A DNA stretch of 46,940 bases from Bacteroidales bacterium (GTDB lineage Bacteria > Bacteroidota > Bacteroidia > Bacteroidales > Muribaculaceae), in assembly GCA_004554255.1 (NCBI GenBank), contig SFNC01000003.1:1-46940 (forward strand), given 5' to 3'. Both the position numbers and the translations under genes were made by a program. Shown piece by piece: positions 8,370-16,421 of the stretch (its first letter is position 1; each line of letters opens with the position of its first letter). The notes below the pieces were generated by a model that worked only from the letters and a program-made list of their open reading frames with translations, was not told the origin of the DNA and searched no databases.

Positions 8370-8411
8370 TATGCTGTAGTCTTGTCCGGCATGTGTGAGC
8401 CGGAGTGGGAA

Positions 8412-8903
8412 TTATTCAGCAGCGGGAGCCTCAGCGGCAGCGGGAGCCTCGGCAGCAGCGGGAGCCTCGGCAGCAGCGGGAGCTGCTTTTTTGCGAGAGC
8501 GGCGGGTTGCCTTTTTGGCGGGCGCTTTGTCCTTGAGCATTGCTTCGTTGTAGTCAACGAGTTCAATGAAGCAAGTCTTGGCGTTGTCACCGAGACGGTT
8601 TCCCATTTTGAGGATACGAGTGTATCCACCGGGACGGTCGGCGATTTTCTGAGCCACGTCGTTGAAGAGCTCTTTGATGGCCTCTTTGTTCTGGAGGTAT
8701 GAGAAGACGAGACGGCGGTTAGCCATTGTGTCTTCTTTGGCGCGGTTGATGAGGGGCTCGGCGTAAATGCGGAGAGCTTTTGCCTTGGCCAGGGTTGTGA
8801 CAATGCGTTTGTGCATGATCAGTGAGATGGTCATGTTGGCAAGGAGGGCGTCGCGATGAGCTTTTGTACGGCCGAGGTGGTTGAATTTTTTATTGTGTCG
8901 CAT
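8412..8903 (-). CDS. rplQ: 50S ribosomal protein L17 with Ala/Glu-rich tail
   Basis: A 163-aa protein. The L17 core fills about residues 1-125 (HLGRTKAHRDALLANM, then GGYTRILKMGNRLGDNA and CFIELVDYN), and is of normal length. From about 127 a lineage-type extension begins: a basic stretch (KKATRRSRKK) and then three copies of AAAEAP. The extension is likely disordered and surface-exposed. It is the last gene of the alpha operon, 6 nt after rpoA, and is followed by a terminator. Confidence 0.97.
   Translation of the reverse strand: MRHNKKFNHLGRTKAHRDALLANMTISLIMHKRIVTTLAKAKALRIYAEPLINRAKEDTMANRRLVFSYLQNKEAIKELFNDVAQKIADRPGGYTRILKMGNRLGDNAKTCFIELVDYNEAMLKDKAPAKKATRRSRKKAAPAAAEAPAAAEAPAAAEAPAAE
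8415..8477 (-). repeat. 18-nt tandem repeats in the rplQ tail
   Basis: Three 18-nt units encode AAAEAP and a partial fourth encodes AAE at the L17 C terminus. The units are nearly identical in DNA as well as protein, so copy number could change by slippage without a frameshift. Confidence 0.85.
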
Positions 8904-8909
8904 CGTGAT

Positions 8910-9902
8910 TTATTCTTTGTCTAATTTGTATTTTGAAATATCCATGCCGAATGACAGGTTGAGGCTTGCAAGGAACTCGTCCAGTTCGGTAAGGCTCTTC
9001 TTTCCGAAGTTGCGGAATTTGAGGAGGTCTGTCTTGTTGAATACGACGAGTTCTCCGAGAGTTTCGACTTCAGCGCTTTTGAGGCAGTTGAGTGCACGAA
9101 CGCTGAGGTCCATGTCAGCGAGTTTGGTTTTGAGGAGCTGACGCATGTGCAGTACCTCTTCATCGAACTCGTCCTCGTCCTTCTGGTCGTCGTTCTCAAT
9201 AGAGATTTTCTCGTCAGAGAAGAGCATGAAGTGATATATGAGGATTCTGGCTGCCTCCTTGAGGGCTTCCTTGGGATGTATGGAGCCGTCGGTGGTTATT
9301 TCGAGAATGAGTTTGTCGTAGTCGGTTTTCTGGTCTACTCGGAAGTTCTCAATAGTGTACTTAACGTTCTTGATGGGTGTGTAGATTGAGTCTATCGCGA
9401 TAGTGTTGATGTCTTCTGCGGGGACGGTGTTCTCGTCTGCGGGGACCCAACCGCGGCCCTTGTTGATTGTAAGTACGATTGTGAAACTTGCACCGGGATC
9501 CAAGTGACAGATAACCAGATCGGGGTTAAGGACCTGGAAACCGTTGAGGGCTTTGCTGATGTCGCCGGCAGTGAAGACTTCCTGCCCGGAGACTGTGATG
9601 GTAGCCTTTTCGAAGTCGGTGAACTCTACGGTTTGTTTGAGAACTACTTTTTTGAGGTTAAGGATGATGTTTGCCACGTCTTCCTTAACACCGGGAATGG
9701 TATCGAATTCGTGTTTAACGCCGTCAATGCGGATAGATGAGATAGCGTAACCTTCCAGAGCGGAGAGGAGGACGCGACGCAGGGCGTTACCGACGGTGAT
9801 GCCATAGCCGGGTTCCAAAGGTTTGAACTCGAACTTGCCGAAGAAGTTGTTGGCTTCCAGCATAAGCACCTTTTCGGGTTTTTGGAAAGCTAATATAGCC
9901 AT
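8910..9902 (-). CDS. rpoA: DNA-directed RNA polymerase subunit alpha
   Basis: A 330-aa subunit of normal length. The N-terminal dimerisation and assembly domain (about 1-235) shows GNALRRVLLSALEGYAI. An acidic linker (KDEDEFDEE) at about 240-250 leads to the C-terminal domain (about 260-320) with LSVRALNCLKSAEV and FRNFGKKSLTELDEFL, the helix-hairpin-helix part that contacts DNA and activators. It sits in the alpha operon between rpsD (19 nt before) and rplQ (6 nt after). Confidence 0.98.
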   Translation of the reverse strand: MAILAFQKPEKVLMLEANNFFGKFEFKPLEPGYGITVGNALRRVLLSALEGYAISSIRIDGVKHEFDTIPGVKEDVANIILNLKKVVLKQTVEFTDFEKATITVSGQEVFTAGDISKALNGFQVLNPDLVICHLDPGASFTIVLTINKGRGWVPADENTVPAEDINTIAIDSIYTPIKNVKYTIENFRVDQKTDYDKLILEITTDGSIHPKEALKEAARILIYHFMLFSDEKISIENDDQKDEDEFDEEVLHMRQLLKTKLADMDLSVRALNCLKSAEVETLGELVVFNKTDLLKFRNFGKKSLTELDEFLASLNLSFGMDISKYKLDKE

Positions 9903-9921
9903 GGATCTTTGGTGTTAATTA

Positions 9922-10527
9922 TTATTTAGAGTAGAGCTCAACGATGAGTTGTTCCTTGATATTTTCGGGGATGTCCTCGCGTGCGGGCACGTGGAGGAAT
10001 TTACCGGCTTTCACGGTCTCGTCCCATTCAATCCAGGGGTATTTAGTGTGGTTGAAACCGGCGAGAGCGTCGGCGATAACCTCGAGCGATTTAGATTTTT
10101 CGCGAACGCCGACAACGTCACCGGGCTGTACCTGGTAGCTGGGGATGTTAACGAGCTGACCGTTAACGGTGATGTGGCGGTGCAGAACGAGCTGACGAGC
10201 GGCTGCACGAGTGGGAGCGACGCCGAGGCGGTAAACTACGTTGTCGAGGCGGCTCTCGAGGAGCTGGAGGAGGAGCTCACCGGTGATACCTTTCATTGAG
10301 CTTGCTTTCTCAAAGAGGTTGCGGAACTGTTTCTCGAGTACGCCGTAGGTGTATTTTGCTTTCTGTTTTTCGCGGAGCTGAATGCCGTACTCAGAAGTTT
10401 TGCGACGGCGGTTCTGACCGTGCTGGCCGGGGGGGAAGTTGCGCTTCTGGAGCACTTTGTCCGGACCGAAGATGGGTTCGCCGAATTTGCGGGCGATTTT
10501 GGTTTTTGGACCTGTATATCTTGCCAT
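9922..10527 (-). CDS. rpsD: 30S ribosomal protein S4
   Basis: A 201-aa primary 16S rRNA-binding protein. The N-terminal part (MARYTGPKTKIARKFGEPIFG) lacks zinc-binding cysteines. The S4 RNA-binding domain is clear near residues 93-150 (LESRLDNVVYRLGV, ARQLVLHRHITVNG). In E. coli and B. subtilis S4 represses its own mRNA through a structured leader. Here, unlike most joints in the cluster, 331 nt of non-coding sequence precede the gene, which fits a feedback site placed directly before rpsD. Confidence 0.98.
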   Translation of the reverse strand: MARYTGPKTKIARKFGEPIFGPDKVLQKRNFPPGQHGQNRRRKTSEYGIQLREKQKAKYTYGVLEKQFRNLFEKASSMKGITGELLLQLLESRLDNVVYRLGVAPTRAAARQLVLHRHITVNGQLVNIPSYQVQPGDVVGVREKSKSLEVIADALAGFNHTKYPWIEWDETVKAGKFLHVPAREDIPENIKEQLIVELYSK

Positions 10528-10858
10528 TTTATCAATCAGTTTTTTAGCGGCAACCGCATTGTCCTGCTGTGTTTCTGTGTTATGGGATTTTGAGTTTTCC
10601 CGGAGCTCCGGTTCTCAGGCTGGCGGGTTTTGCAGCCGCGACCATAGAGAGGTGACTAATCGTATGGTCTATTAACCCAGTTTGGCCTATATTTTCTGTG
10701 GAGCGGATGTGTAAGACTTTGCGGTGAGTTATTGTCGCTGTGTTGTTTGTTTGTTGATTTTACTAAAAGAAAGTATTTTTTGAAAGCGAGAGTGATTCGA
10801 GTCAGTTACTACTGCGTGCTAATTAGCAGAGTGATGTGACCGTTATCACTGAATGATA
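10528..10858 (-). promoter_or_regulatory. 331-nt non-coding leader before rpsD, candidate S4 control site
   Basis: No credible gene on either strand. Read on the minus strand the spacer holds several inverted repeats: a 6-bp stem at 10830-10835/10845-10850, a 12-nt palindrome around 10818-10829, a 7-bp stem GACCATA/TATGGTC at 10640-10646/10663-10669, a 5-bp stem at 10618-10622/10633-10637, and the palindrome CCGGAGCTCCGG about 70 nt before the rpsD ATG. A long A/C-rich unstructured stretch separates the two groups. No TAnnTTTG promoter is present, so the leader is probably transcribed from upstream. Function as an S4-binding autoregulatory leader is inference. Confidence 0.5.
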
Positions 10859-11248
10859 TTATACGCGGCGACGTTTGGGAGGACGGCAGCCGTTGTGGGG
10901 CAGCGGAGTAACGTCGATGATCTCGACAACTTCGATACCGGCGCCGTGTACTGTGCGGATAGCTGATTCGCGGCCGTTACCGGGTCCTTTTACGTATGCT
11001 TTAACCTTACGCAGGCCGAGGTCGAATGCGGTTTTCGCGCAGTCCTGAGCGGCCATCTGAGCGGCGTAGGGGGTGTTCTTTTTGCTGCCACGGAAGCCCA
11101 TTTTACCGGCTGATGACCAGGAGATGACTTGGCCTTCGCTGTTGGCGAGGCAGACAATGATGTTATTGAAAGATGAGTGAACGTGAAGTTGTCCTTCTGC
11201 GGATACTTTAACGTTTCTCTTCTTAGCTGCGACTGTTTTTTTTGCCAT
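10859..11248 (-). CDS. rpsK: 30S ribosomal protein S11
   Basis: A 129-aa protein of the small-subunit platform. Family marks are INSFNN-like HVHSSFNNIIVCL, SSAGKMGFRGSKKNTPYAAQ, and the C-terminal RTVHGAGIEVVEIIDVTP with PHNGCRPPKRRRV. It lies 18 nt after rpsM and is followed by the unusually long spacer before rpsD. Confidence 0.98.
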   Translation of the reverse strand: MAKKTVAAKKRNVKVSAEGQLHVHSSFNNIIVCLANSEGQVISWSSAGKMGFRGSKKNTPYAAQMAAQDCAKTAFDLGLRKVKAYVKGPGNGRESAIRTVHGAGIEVVEIIDVTPLPHNGCRPPKRRRV

Positions 11249-11266
11249 GTTATTGGTTTAAATGTA

Positions 11267-11647
11267 TTATTTGGTAGCTTTTTTCTTGTTGGCAACGGTT
11301 TTCTTACGGCCTTTGCGTGTGCGGGCGTTGTTTTTTGTGGACTGACCGCGAACGGGGAGACCGTTACGGTGACGGATACCACGGTAGCAACCGATGTCCA
11401 TGAGACGTTTGATGTGGAGCTGGATTTCGCTGCGGAGGTCGCCTTCCACTTTGTAATCTGTGCCGATTACTTCGCGGACTTTGGCTGCTTCTGCGTCTGT
11501 CCAGTCTTTCACTTTGGTGTTTACGTCCACGCCGGCTTTCTGCAGGATTTTGGTTGCGCTGCTGCGGCCGATTCCGTAGATGTAGGTCAAGGCTATTTCA
11601 CCTCTTTTATTCTGGGGGAGGTCAACTCCCACTATTCGTACTGCCAT
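11267..11647 (-). CDS. rpsM: 30S ribosomal protein S13
   Basis: A 126-aa head protein that contacts 5S/L5 across the subunit interface. The N-terminal helix-two-turn-helix region reads VDLPQNKRGEIALTYIYGIG, and the C-terminal tail (RNGLPVRGQSTKNNARTRKG) is the basic extension toward the P-site tRNA. Starts 37 nt after rpmJ, with no Shine-Dalgarno sequence. Confidence 0.98.
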   Translation of the reverse strand: MAVRIVGVDLPQNKRGEIALTYIYGIGRSSATKILQKAGVDVNTKVKDWTDAEAAKVREVIGTDYKVEGDLRSEIQLHIKRLMDIGCYRGIRHRNGLPVRGQSTKNNARTRKGRKKTVANKKKATK

Positions 11648-11684
11648 ATTCTTTGATGGTTGTTGTCTTGACTGTAGTTAACAG

Positions 11685-11801
11685 TTATCCTTGACGTTGT
11701 TTATACTTGGGGTTCTTTTTGTTGATCACATAAAGGCGTCCTTTGCGGCGGACGATTTTGCTGTCCGGGGTACGCTTTTTAACTGAAGCTCTTACTTTCA
11801 T
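11685..11801 (-). CDS. rpmJ: 50S ribosomal protein L36, zinc-free form
   Basis: A 38-aa protein read directly from the DNA: begins MKVRASVKKRTPDSKIVRRK and ends NPKYKQRQG before TAA. It matches L36 along its full length. In the zinc form, three Cys and one His bind metal; here those positions are Thr11, Ser14, Asn27 and Tyr33, so the zinc ribbon is lost. Such C-minus L36 copies are known in bacteria. It sits between infA (30 nt before) and rpsM (37 nt after), the standard position. Confidence 0.95.
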   Translation of the reverse strand: MKVRASVKKRTPDSKIVRRKGRLYVINKKNPKYKQRQG

Positions 11802-11831
11802 TGTCTTTTAGTATATGTTTTGTTGTTATTT

Positions 11832-12050
11832 TCATTTATAGCGGAAAGCGATTCGGCCTTTTGAGAGGTCGTAGGGTGACATTTCGACGCGCACTTTGTC
11901 ACCGGGAAGAATTTTGATGTAGTGCATACGCATTTTTCCGGCGATGTGTGCGGTTATCTGGTGTCCGTTCTCAAGTTCCACTCGGAACATTGCGTTTGAG
12001 AGGGCTTCTACTACTGTGCCATCCTGTTCGATTGCTGCTTGTTTTGCCAT
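11832..12050 (-). CDS. infA: Translation initiation factor IF-1
   Basis: A 72-aa OB-fold protein that occupies the A site during initiation. The start at 12050 (MAKQAAIEQDG) gives the usual IF-1 length; an in-frame ATG farther upstream would read back into map and give a nonsense extension. The motifs VEALSNAMFRVELENGH, AHIAGKMRMHYI and ILPGDKVRVEMSPYD are typical. It lies 53 nt after map. Confidence 0.97.
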   Translation of the reverse strand: MAKQAAIEQDGTVVEALSNAMFRVELENGHQITAHIAGKMRMHYIKILPGDKVRVEMSPYDLSKGRIAFRYK

Positions 12051-12103
12051 ATAATTGTCTGTGAGGTTTGACTGTTCGGGCTTGTCTGTTGAAAATGATG
12101 ATG

Positions 12104-12886
12104 TCAGATATACTGTTCTCCGAGGGCTTCTTTTATGTAAGCGAATGTGGTGAGTGGCGAGGCTTTTCCGTCCTGCACTGCGAGAGTGTGCTCGTAGTGT
12201 GCTGAGGGTTTGCGGTCGCGTGTGCGGCACGTCCAGCCGTCGCTTTCTATCACAATGTTCTTTGAGCCGAGATTAATCATGGGTTCTATGCAGAGTACCA
12301 TTCCGTTTCGGATAAGCGGACCGGTACCGCGACGTCCGTAGTTTGGGACTTCGGGGTCCTCGTGCATGTCGTGTCCTATGCCGTGTCCGCACATTTCGCG
12401 AACGACGGAGTAGTTGCGGTGTTCGCAGTATGTCTGTATTGCGTTTGCGATGTCGCCGATACGGTGACCGACGGTGCAAGCTTCAATGCCGACGTATAGC
12501 GATTCTTTTGTGGTGCGGCAGAGGGCGAGGGTTTTGGGGTCTACATTTCCGACAGGGAACGTGTAGCACATGTCACCCATGAAGGTGTCTTTTTCGACGA
12601 CAGTATCAATACCGATGATGTCGCCGTCGCGGAGTGTATAGCTGGAGGGGAATCCGTGCACTACTGTTTCATTAACTTCAATGCAGAGTGTTGCAGGGAA
12701 TCCCTGGTATCCCAAGCACGCCGGCTTGCCGCCATTGTCGTGAATGAATTCACGGGCAATGGTGTCAAGGCGACGGGTAGTTACGCCCGGCTGTATCCAT
12801 TTGGCCACTTCGCCGAGTGTACGGCTGATGAGGTCGCAAGCGGGCAGCATGGCCTGGATTTCTTCGGGTGTCTTGAGATATATCAT
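12104..12886 (-). CDS. map: Methionine aminopeptidase, type I
   Basis: A 260-aa cytosolic enzyme that removes the initiator Met from new proteins. All expected catalytic residues can be placed: the His in ETVVHGFP, metal Asp in GIDTVV and GDMCYTF, His in CGHGIGHDMHEDP, Glu in CIEPMIN and Glu in HYEHTLAV. It sits between secY and infA in the spc operon, as in many non-proteobacterial genomes, next to genes for export and initiation. Confidence 0.97.
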   Translation of the reverse strand: MIYLKTPEEIQAMLPACDLISRTLGEVAKWIQPGVTTRRLDTIAREFIHDNGGKPACLGYQGFPATLCIEVNETVVHGFPSSYTLRDGDIIGIDTVVEKDTFMGDMCYTFPVGNVDPKTLALCRTTKESLYVGIEACTVGHRIGDIANAIQTYCEHRNYSVVREMCGHGIGHDMHEDPEVPNYGRRGTGPLIRNGMVLCIEPMINLGSKNIVIESDGWTCRTRDRKPSAHYEHTLAVQDGKASPLTTFAYIKEALGEQYI

Positions 12887-12928
12887 AATCTTGTCTGAAC
12901 GTCAGTTTTGATTTGATGGGTGGCGGGA

Positions 12929-14254
12929 TCAGTATGCCGAGCCGGTGGTACGGCCTTTGATTTTACCGTCTTTCATCAGACCGTCATAGTGGTGCATCAT
13001 GAGGTGTGACTCTATCTGCTGGAGAGTGTCGAGCACAACTCCTACCATAATCAGCAGAGAAGTACCGCCGAAGAACTGGGCGAAATTCTGGCTGATGTTG
13101 AGGCAGCGCGCGAAAGCGGGGAGAATTGCCACGATACCGAGGAAGATAGAACCGGGGAGAGTGATGCGAGACATGATGAGGTCAAGGTACTCGGCGGTTT
13201 TCTTGCCGGGTTTAACGCCGGGGATGAAACCGTTGTTGCGTTTCATTTCTTCGGCCATCTGAGTGGGACGCACTGTGATGGCGGTGTAGAAATATGTGAA
13301 TGCAACGATGAGCAGGAAGAAGATGAGGTTGTAGGCGAAGCTGTTGATGTCTGTCAGTGATGCCCAGAAACCGTTTCCACCGCTGGCGAAGCCGGCGAGG
13401 GTTACAGGGATGAACATGATTGCCTGGGCGAAGATGATGGGCATAACGCCGGCGGCGTTCACTTTTAGGGGGATGTACTGACGAGCACCGCCGTACTGGC
13501 GGTTGCCGACAATGCGCTTTGCGTACTGTACGGGTACTTTGCGAGTTCCCTGTACGAGGAGTACGGCGCCTACAGTGACGGCGAGCAGCAGGACGATTTC
13601 AACAACGAACATCACGAGACCACCCTGACCGGAAGCACCGGGGAGACGGTTAGTGAATTCGAAGAGGAGTGAATTCGGGAAGCGCGCGAGGATACCGACA
13701 AGGATGATGAAGGAAATACCGTTGCCGATACCGCGGTCAGTGATGCGTTCACCGAGCCACATTATGAACATAGATCCTGCAGCGAGAATGACTGTCATGA
13801 AGACAATCGACCAAAAGCCGAACGAAACCTGTGCCTGATACTGGAGATTTACCAGGTATGCCGGGGCCTGGAGCAGCAGGATAAGTACTGTCAGGTAACG
13901 GGTGTACTGGTTAAGCTTCTGACGGCCGCTTTCGCCTTCGCGCTGCATTTTCTGGAAGCTGGGGAGCACCATACCGAGCAGCTGTATAACGATAGACGCC
14001 GTGATGTACGGCATGATACCGAGTGCGAAAACAGATGCCTGTGAGAAGGCACCGCCGGAGAACATATCCAGCAGCTGCATCATACCTGTTTTGTTGGTGA
14101 AGCTCTGCATCGCGAGGATGTCGGAGGGGGATACGCCGGGAAGTACGACGTAGCATCCCAGACGGTAGATAAGCACCAGCAGGCATGTAAGCAGGAGGCG
14201 CTTGCGCAGTTCCTGGATAGTCCAGATGTTTTTAAGGGTTTCGAAGAATCTCAT
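12929..14254 (-). CDS. secY: Protein translocase subunit SecY
   Basis: A 441-aa inner-membrane channel subunit with about ten hydrophobic segments. The N-terminal amphipathic stretch and first helix (IWTIQELRKRLLLTCLLVLI), the plug region after LPGVSP, and the C-terminal cytoplasmic loops (NGFIPGVKPGKKTAEYLD and the final GRTTGSAY tail) are typical. It forms the SecYEG channel with proteins encoded elsewhere. It begins 6 nt after the rplO stop. Confidence 0.98.
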   Translation of the reverse strand: MRFFETLKNIWTIQELRKRLLLTCLLVLIYRLGCYVVLPGVSPSDILAMQSFTNKTGMMQLLDMFSGGAFSQASVFALGIMPYITASIVIQLLGMVLPSFQKMQREGESGRQKLNQYTRYLTVLILLLQAPAYLVNLQYQAQVSFGFWSIVFMTVILAAGSMFIMWLGERITDRGIGNGISFIILVGILARFPNSLLFEFTNRLPGASGQGGLVMFVVEIVLLLAVTVGAVLLVQGTRKVPVQYAKRIVGNRQYGGARQYIPLKVNAAGVMPIIFAQAIMFIPVTLAGFASGGNGFWASLTDINSFAYNLIFFLLIVAFTYFYTAITVRPTQMAEEMKRNNGFIPGVKPGKKTAEYLDLIMSRITLPGSIFLGIVAILPAFARCLNISQNFAQFFGGTSLLIMVGVVLDTLQQIESHLMMHHYDGLMKDGKIKGRTTGSAY

Positions 14255-14260
14255 GATTGG

Positions 14261-14707
14261 TTATACTTTTTGGATTGAACCTCCGGCAGCTGTGATAGCC
14301 TCTTCGGCAGCTTTAGAGAATGCGTTAGCTTCAACGGTAAGTGCAGTTGTCACTGCACCGTTAGCCAGGATTTTAACGAGCTGGCGACGGTTGATGAAGC
14401 CTGCGGCGCGTAACTCTTCGATGCCGATTTTCTGGAGATTCTTGGCCTCGGCGAGTGCCTGGAGAGTATCCAGGTTAACTGCTTTGTAGTCAACACGGTT
14501 GATGTTTTTGAATCCGAATTTGGGGAGGCGACGCTGGAGGGGCATCTGACCGCCTTCAAAACCGATTTTACGTTTGTAACCGGAGCGCGATTTAGCGCCT
14601 TTGTGACCACGGGTAGATGTTCCGCCTTTGCCTGAGCCGGGTCCGCGGCCGATGCGTGTCTTGGTTTTAACTGAGCCGACGGCGGGTTGTAAATTACTTA
14701 AATCCAT
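14261..14707 (-). CDS. rplO: 50S ribosomal protein L15
   Basis: A 148-aa protein. The glycine- and arginine-rich N-terminal arm that penetrates 23S rRNA is clear (RIGRGPGSGKGGTSTRGHKG, then GFEGGQMPLQRRLPKFGF), followed by the C-terminal globular half. Lies between rpmD (32 nt before) and secY (6 nt after). Confidence 0.98.
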   Translation of the reverse strand: MDLSNLQPAVGSVKTKTRIGRGPGSGKGGTSTRGHKGAKSRSGYKRKIGFEGGQMPLQRRLPKFGFKNINRVDYKAVNLDTLQALAEAKNLQKIGIEELRAAGFINRRQLVKILANGAVTTALTVEANAFSKAAEEAITAAGGSIQKV

Positions 14708-14739
14708 GTTTGTAGATGTTTTTATAGTTTTTTACTCGT

Positions 14740-14919
14740 TCAGGCTTTGGTGACTTCAACGAGGTGGTGTACTTTTTTAATCATACCCTGGATGGAGGGT
14801 GTGTCCTCTTTAACTACGGTGTGGTTCATTTTTTTGAGACCGAGGGCATCGAGGGTGCGCTTCTGAACTGCGGGGCAGTTGATGCGGCTTTTAGTCTGTG
14901 TTATTTTGATTTGTGCCAT
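14740..14919 (-). CDS. rpmD: 50S ribosomal protein L30
   Basis: A 59-aa protein read directly from the DNA: begins MAQIKITQTKSRINCP and ends KVHHLVEVTKA before TGA. The ferredoxin-like L30 motif LDALGLKKMNHTVV and the PSIQGMIKKV segment are clear, and the length is normal for bacterial L30. It occupies the usual position between rpsE (51 nt before) and rplO (32 nt after). Confidence 0.96.
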   Translation of the reverse strand: MAQIKITQTKSRINCPAVQKRTLDALGLKKMNHTVVKEDTPSIQGMIKKVHHLVEVTKA

Positions 14920-14970
14920 TGTTGTATGCGTGGTTTGTAAGTTTTTGTTGGTTAATTAATATTTATGGTA

Positions 14971-15486
14971 TTAACCGTGGAAAACTTGTTCGACGCTGAT
15001 ACCGCGGTTCTGGGCCACCTGAGCGGGCGAGCGCATTTCGCCGAGAGCGGCGATAGTGGCTTTAACGAGGTTGTGGGGGTTTGACGAGCCTTTAGATTTG
15101 GCGAGGACGTCAGTAACACCTACGCTCTCGAGTACGGCGCGCATAGCACCACCGGCTTTAACACCGGTACCGTGTGAGGCGGGTTTGAGGATGATGCGTG
15201 AACCGCCGAATTTGGCGAACTGTTCGTGGGGGATAGTGCCTTTGTGTACGGGGACCTTGATGAGGTTCTTTTTAGCGGCCTCAACGCCTTTTGCGATTGC
15301 GGCCTGTACTTCGTTGGCTTTTCCGAGACCCCAGCCTACGATACCGTTTTCGTTACCTACAACGACGATTGCTGCGAAAGTGAATGCACGTCCACCTTTG
15401 GTAACTTTGGTAACGCGGTTGATGGCTACGAGGCGATCTTTGAGTTCCAGATCGTTTGTTGATTTTACTCTGTTATTTTTTGCCAT
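14971..15486 (-). CDS. rpsE: 30S ribosomal protein S5
   Basis: A 171-aa protein important for decoding accuracy. The double-stranded RNA-binding half shows INRVTKVTKGGRAFTF and VGWGLGKANEVQAAIAKG; the second half has KPASHGTGVKAGGAMRAVLE and VTDVLAKSKGSSNP. It starts 8 nt after rplR. Confidence 0.98.
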   Translation of the reverse strand: MAKNNRVKSTNDLELKDRLVAINRVTKVTKGGRAFTFAAIVVVGNENGIVGWGLGKANEVQAAIAKGVEAAKKNLIKVPVHKGTIPHEQFAKFGGSRIILKPASHGTGVKAGGAMRAVLESVGVTDVLAKSKGSSNPHNLVKATIAALGEMRSPAQVAQNRGISVEQVFHG

Positions 15487-15494
15487 GATGATGA

Positions 15495-15839
15495 TCAGAA
15501 TTTGAGTCCGCCTTCGCGAGCAGCGTCAGCAAGTGATTTAACACGACCGTGGAAGAGGTATCCGTTGCGGTCAAAAACAACTTCATTGATTCCGGCAGCC
15601 TGAGCTTTTTCAGCGATGGCTTTGCCGACGGCGGCAGCAACTTCGATTTTTGTACCGTTGGCTTCGAGGCCCTTGGAAGATGCGCTGACGAGTGTTTTGC
15701 CAGCGAGGTCATCGACGAGTTGCACGTAGATCTGTTTATTTGAGCGGAAGACCGTCATGCGCGGGCGTGCGGCAGTGCCGCTGATTTTGCCGCGGATGCG
15801 GGCCTTGATTTTGTTTCTTCTCTGTATTTTAGTTATCAT
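15495..15839 (-). CDS. rplR: 50S ribosomal protein L18
   Basis: A 114-aa 5S rRNA-binding protein with a short basic N terminus (RRNKIKARIRGKISG) and the conserved core (RMTVFRSNKQIYVQLVDD, VFDRNGYLFHGRVKSLADAA). Placed between rplF (19 nt before) and rpsE (8 nt after) as expected for the spc operon. Confidence 0.98.
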   Translation of the reverse strand: MITKIQRRNKIKARIRGKISGTAARPRMTVFRSNKQIYVQLVDDLAGKTLVSASSKGLEANGTKIEVAAAVGKAIAEKAQAAGINEVVFDRNGYLFHGRVKSLADAAREGGLKF

Positions 15840-15858
15840 TGTCTCGTGTATTTATGGT

Positions 15859-16413
15859 TTATTTTGCACTGGCTGACTTGCCTGACTTGCGGCGGATTAC
15901 CTCGCCCACGAACTTGATACCTTTACCCTTGTAAGGTTCGGGCTTGCGGAGTGAGCGGATTTTTGCGCATACCTGTCCGATGAGCTGTTTGTCAGCGCTT
16001 TCGAGGATGATGAGGGGGTTTTTGTTACGTTCGCTCTTAGCTTCGACTTTGATTTCGGCGGGGAGCTTGATGTAGATTGCGTGCGAGAATCCCAGAGCGA
16101 GTTCGAGCACCTGTCCGGTAGCTGTTGCGCGGTAACCTACGCCAACGAGTTCCATTTCTTTTTTGTAGCCTTCTGAAACGCCTACCACCATGTTGTGGAT
16201 GAGTGCGCGGTAGAGGCCGTGCTGTGCGCGGTGTTCGCGGTCGTCGCTGGGACGAGAGACGATGATGTGGTTGTCTTCGATTTTAACAGTGATGTCGTCG
16301 TGTACGGTTTCACTGAGCTGGCCTTTGGGGCCTTTTACTGTTACTGTGTTACCATCAACAGTTACGGTCACTCCTGCGGGAATGGCGATGGGGGCTTTAC
16401 CTATTCTTGACAT
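15859..16413 (-). CDS. rplF: 50S ribosomal protein L6
   Basis: A 184-aa protein near the sarcin-ricin loop. Two related domains are visible (MSRIGKAPIAIPAGVTVTVD at the start; YKKEMELVGVGYRA in the middle; EPYKGKGIKFVGEVIRRK at the end). Unlike the other genes of this cluster it has a complete Shine-Dalgarno sequence, AAAGGAGG, 8 nt before the ATG, which is unusual in Bacteroidetes. Its neighbours are rpsH (21 nt before) and rplR (19 nt after). Confidence 0.98.
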   Translation of the reverse strand: MSRIGKAPIAIPAGVTVTVDGNTVTVKGPKGQLSETVHDDITVKIEDNHIIVSRPSDDREHRAQHGLYRALIHNMVVGVSEGYKKEMELVGVGYRATATGQVLELALGFSHAIYIKLPAEIKVEAKSERNKNPLIILESADKQLIGQVCAKIRSLRKPEPYKGKGIKFVGEVIRRKSGKSASAK

Positions 16414-16421
16414 AATGTTTT

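Noticed and set aside
8415..8477. Short repeat array resembling CRISPR
   Set aside because: Repeats are tandem, without spacers, and lie in frame inside the rplQ coding sequence.
12051..12230. A 60-residue N-terminal extension of IF-1
   Set aside because: It reads through the end of map in another frame; IF-1 is 72 aa from the ATG at 12050.
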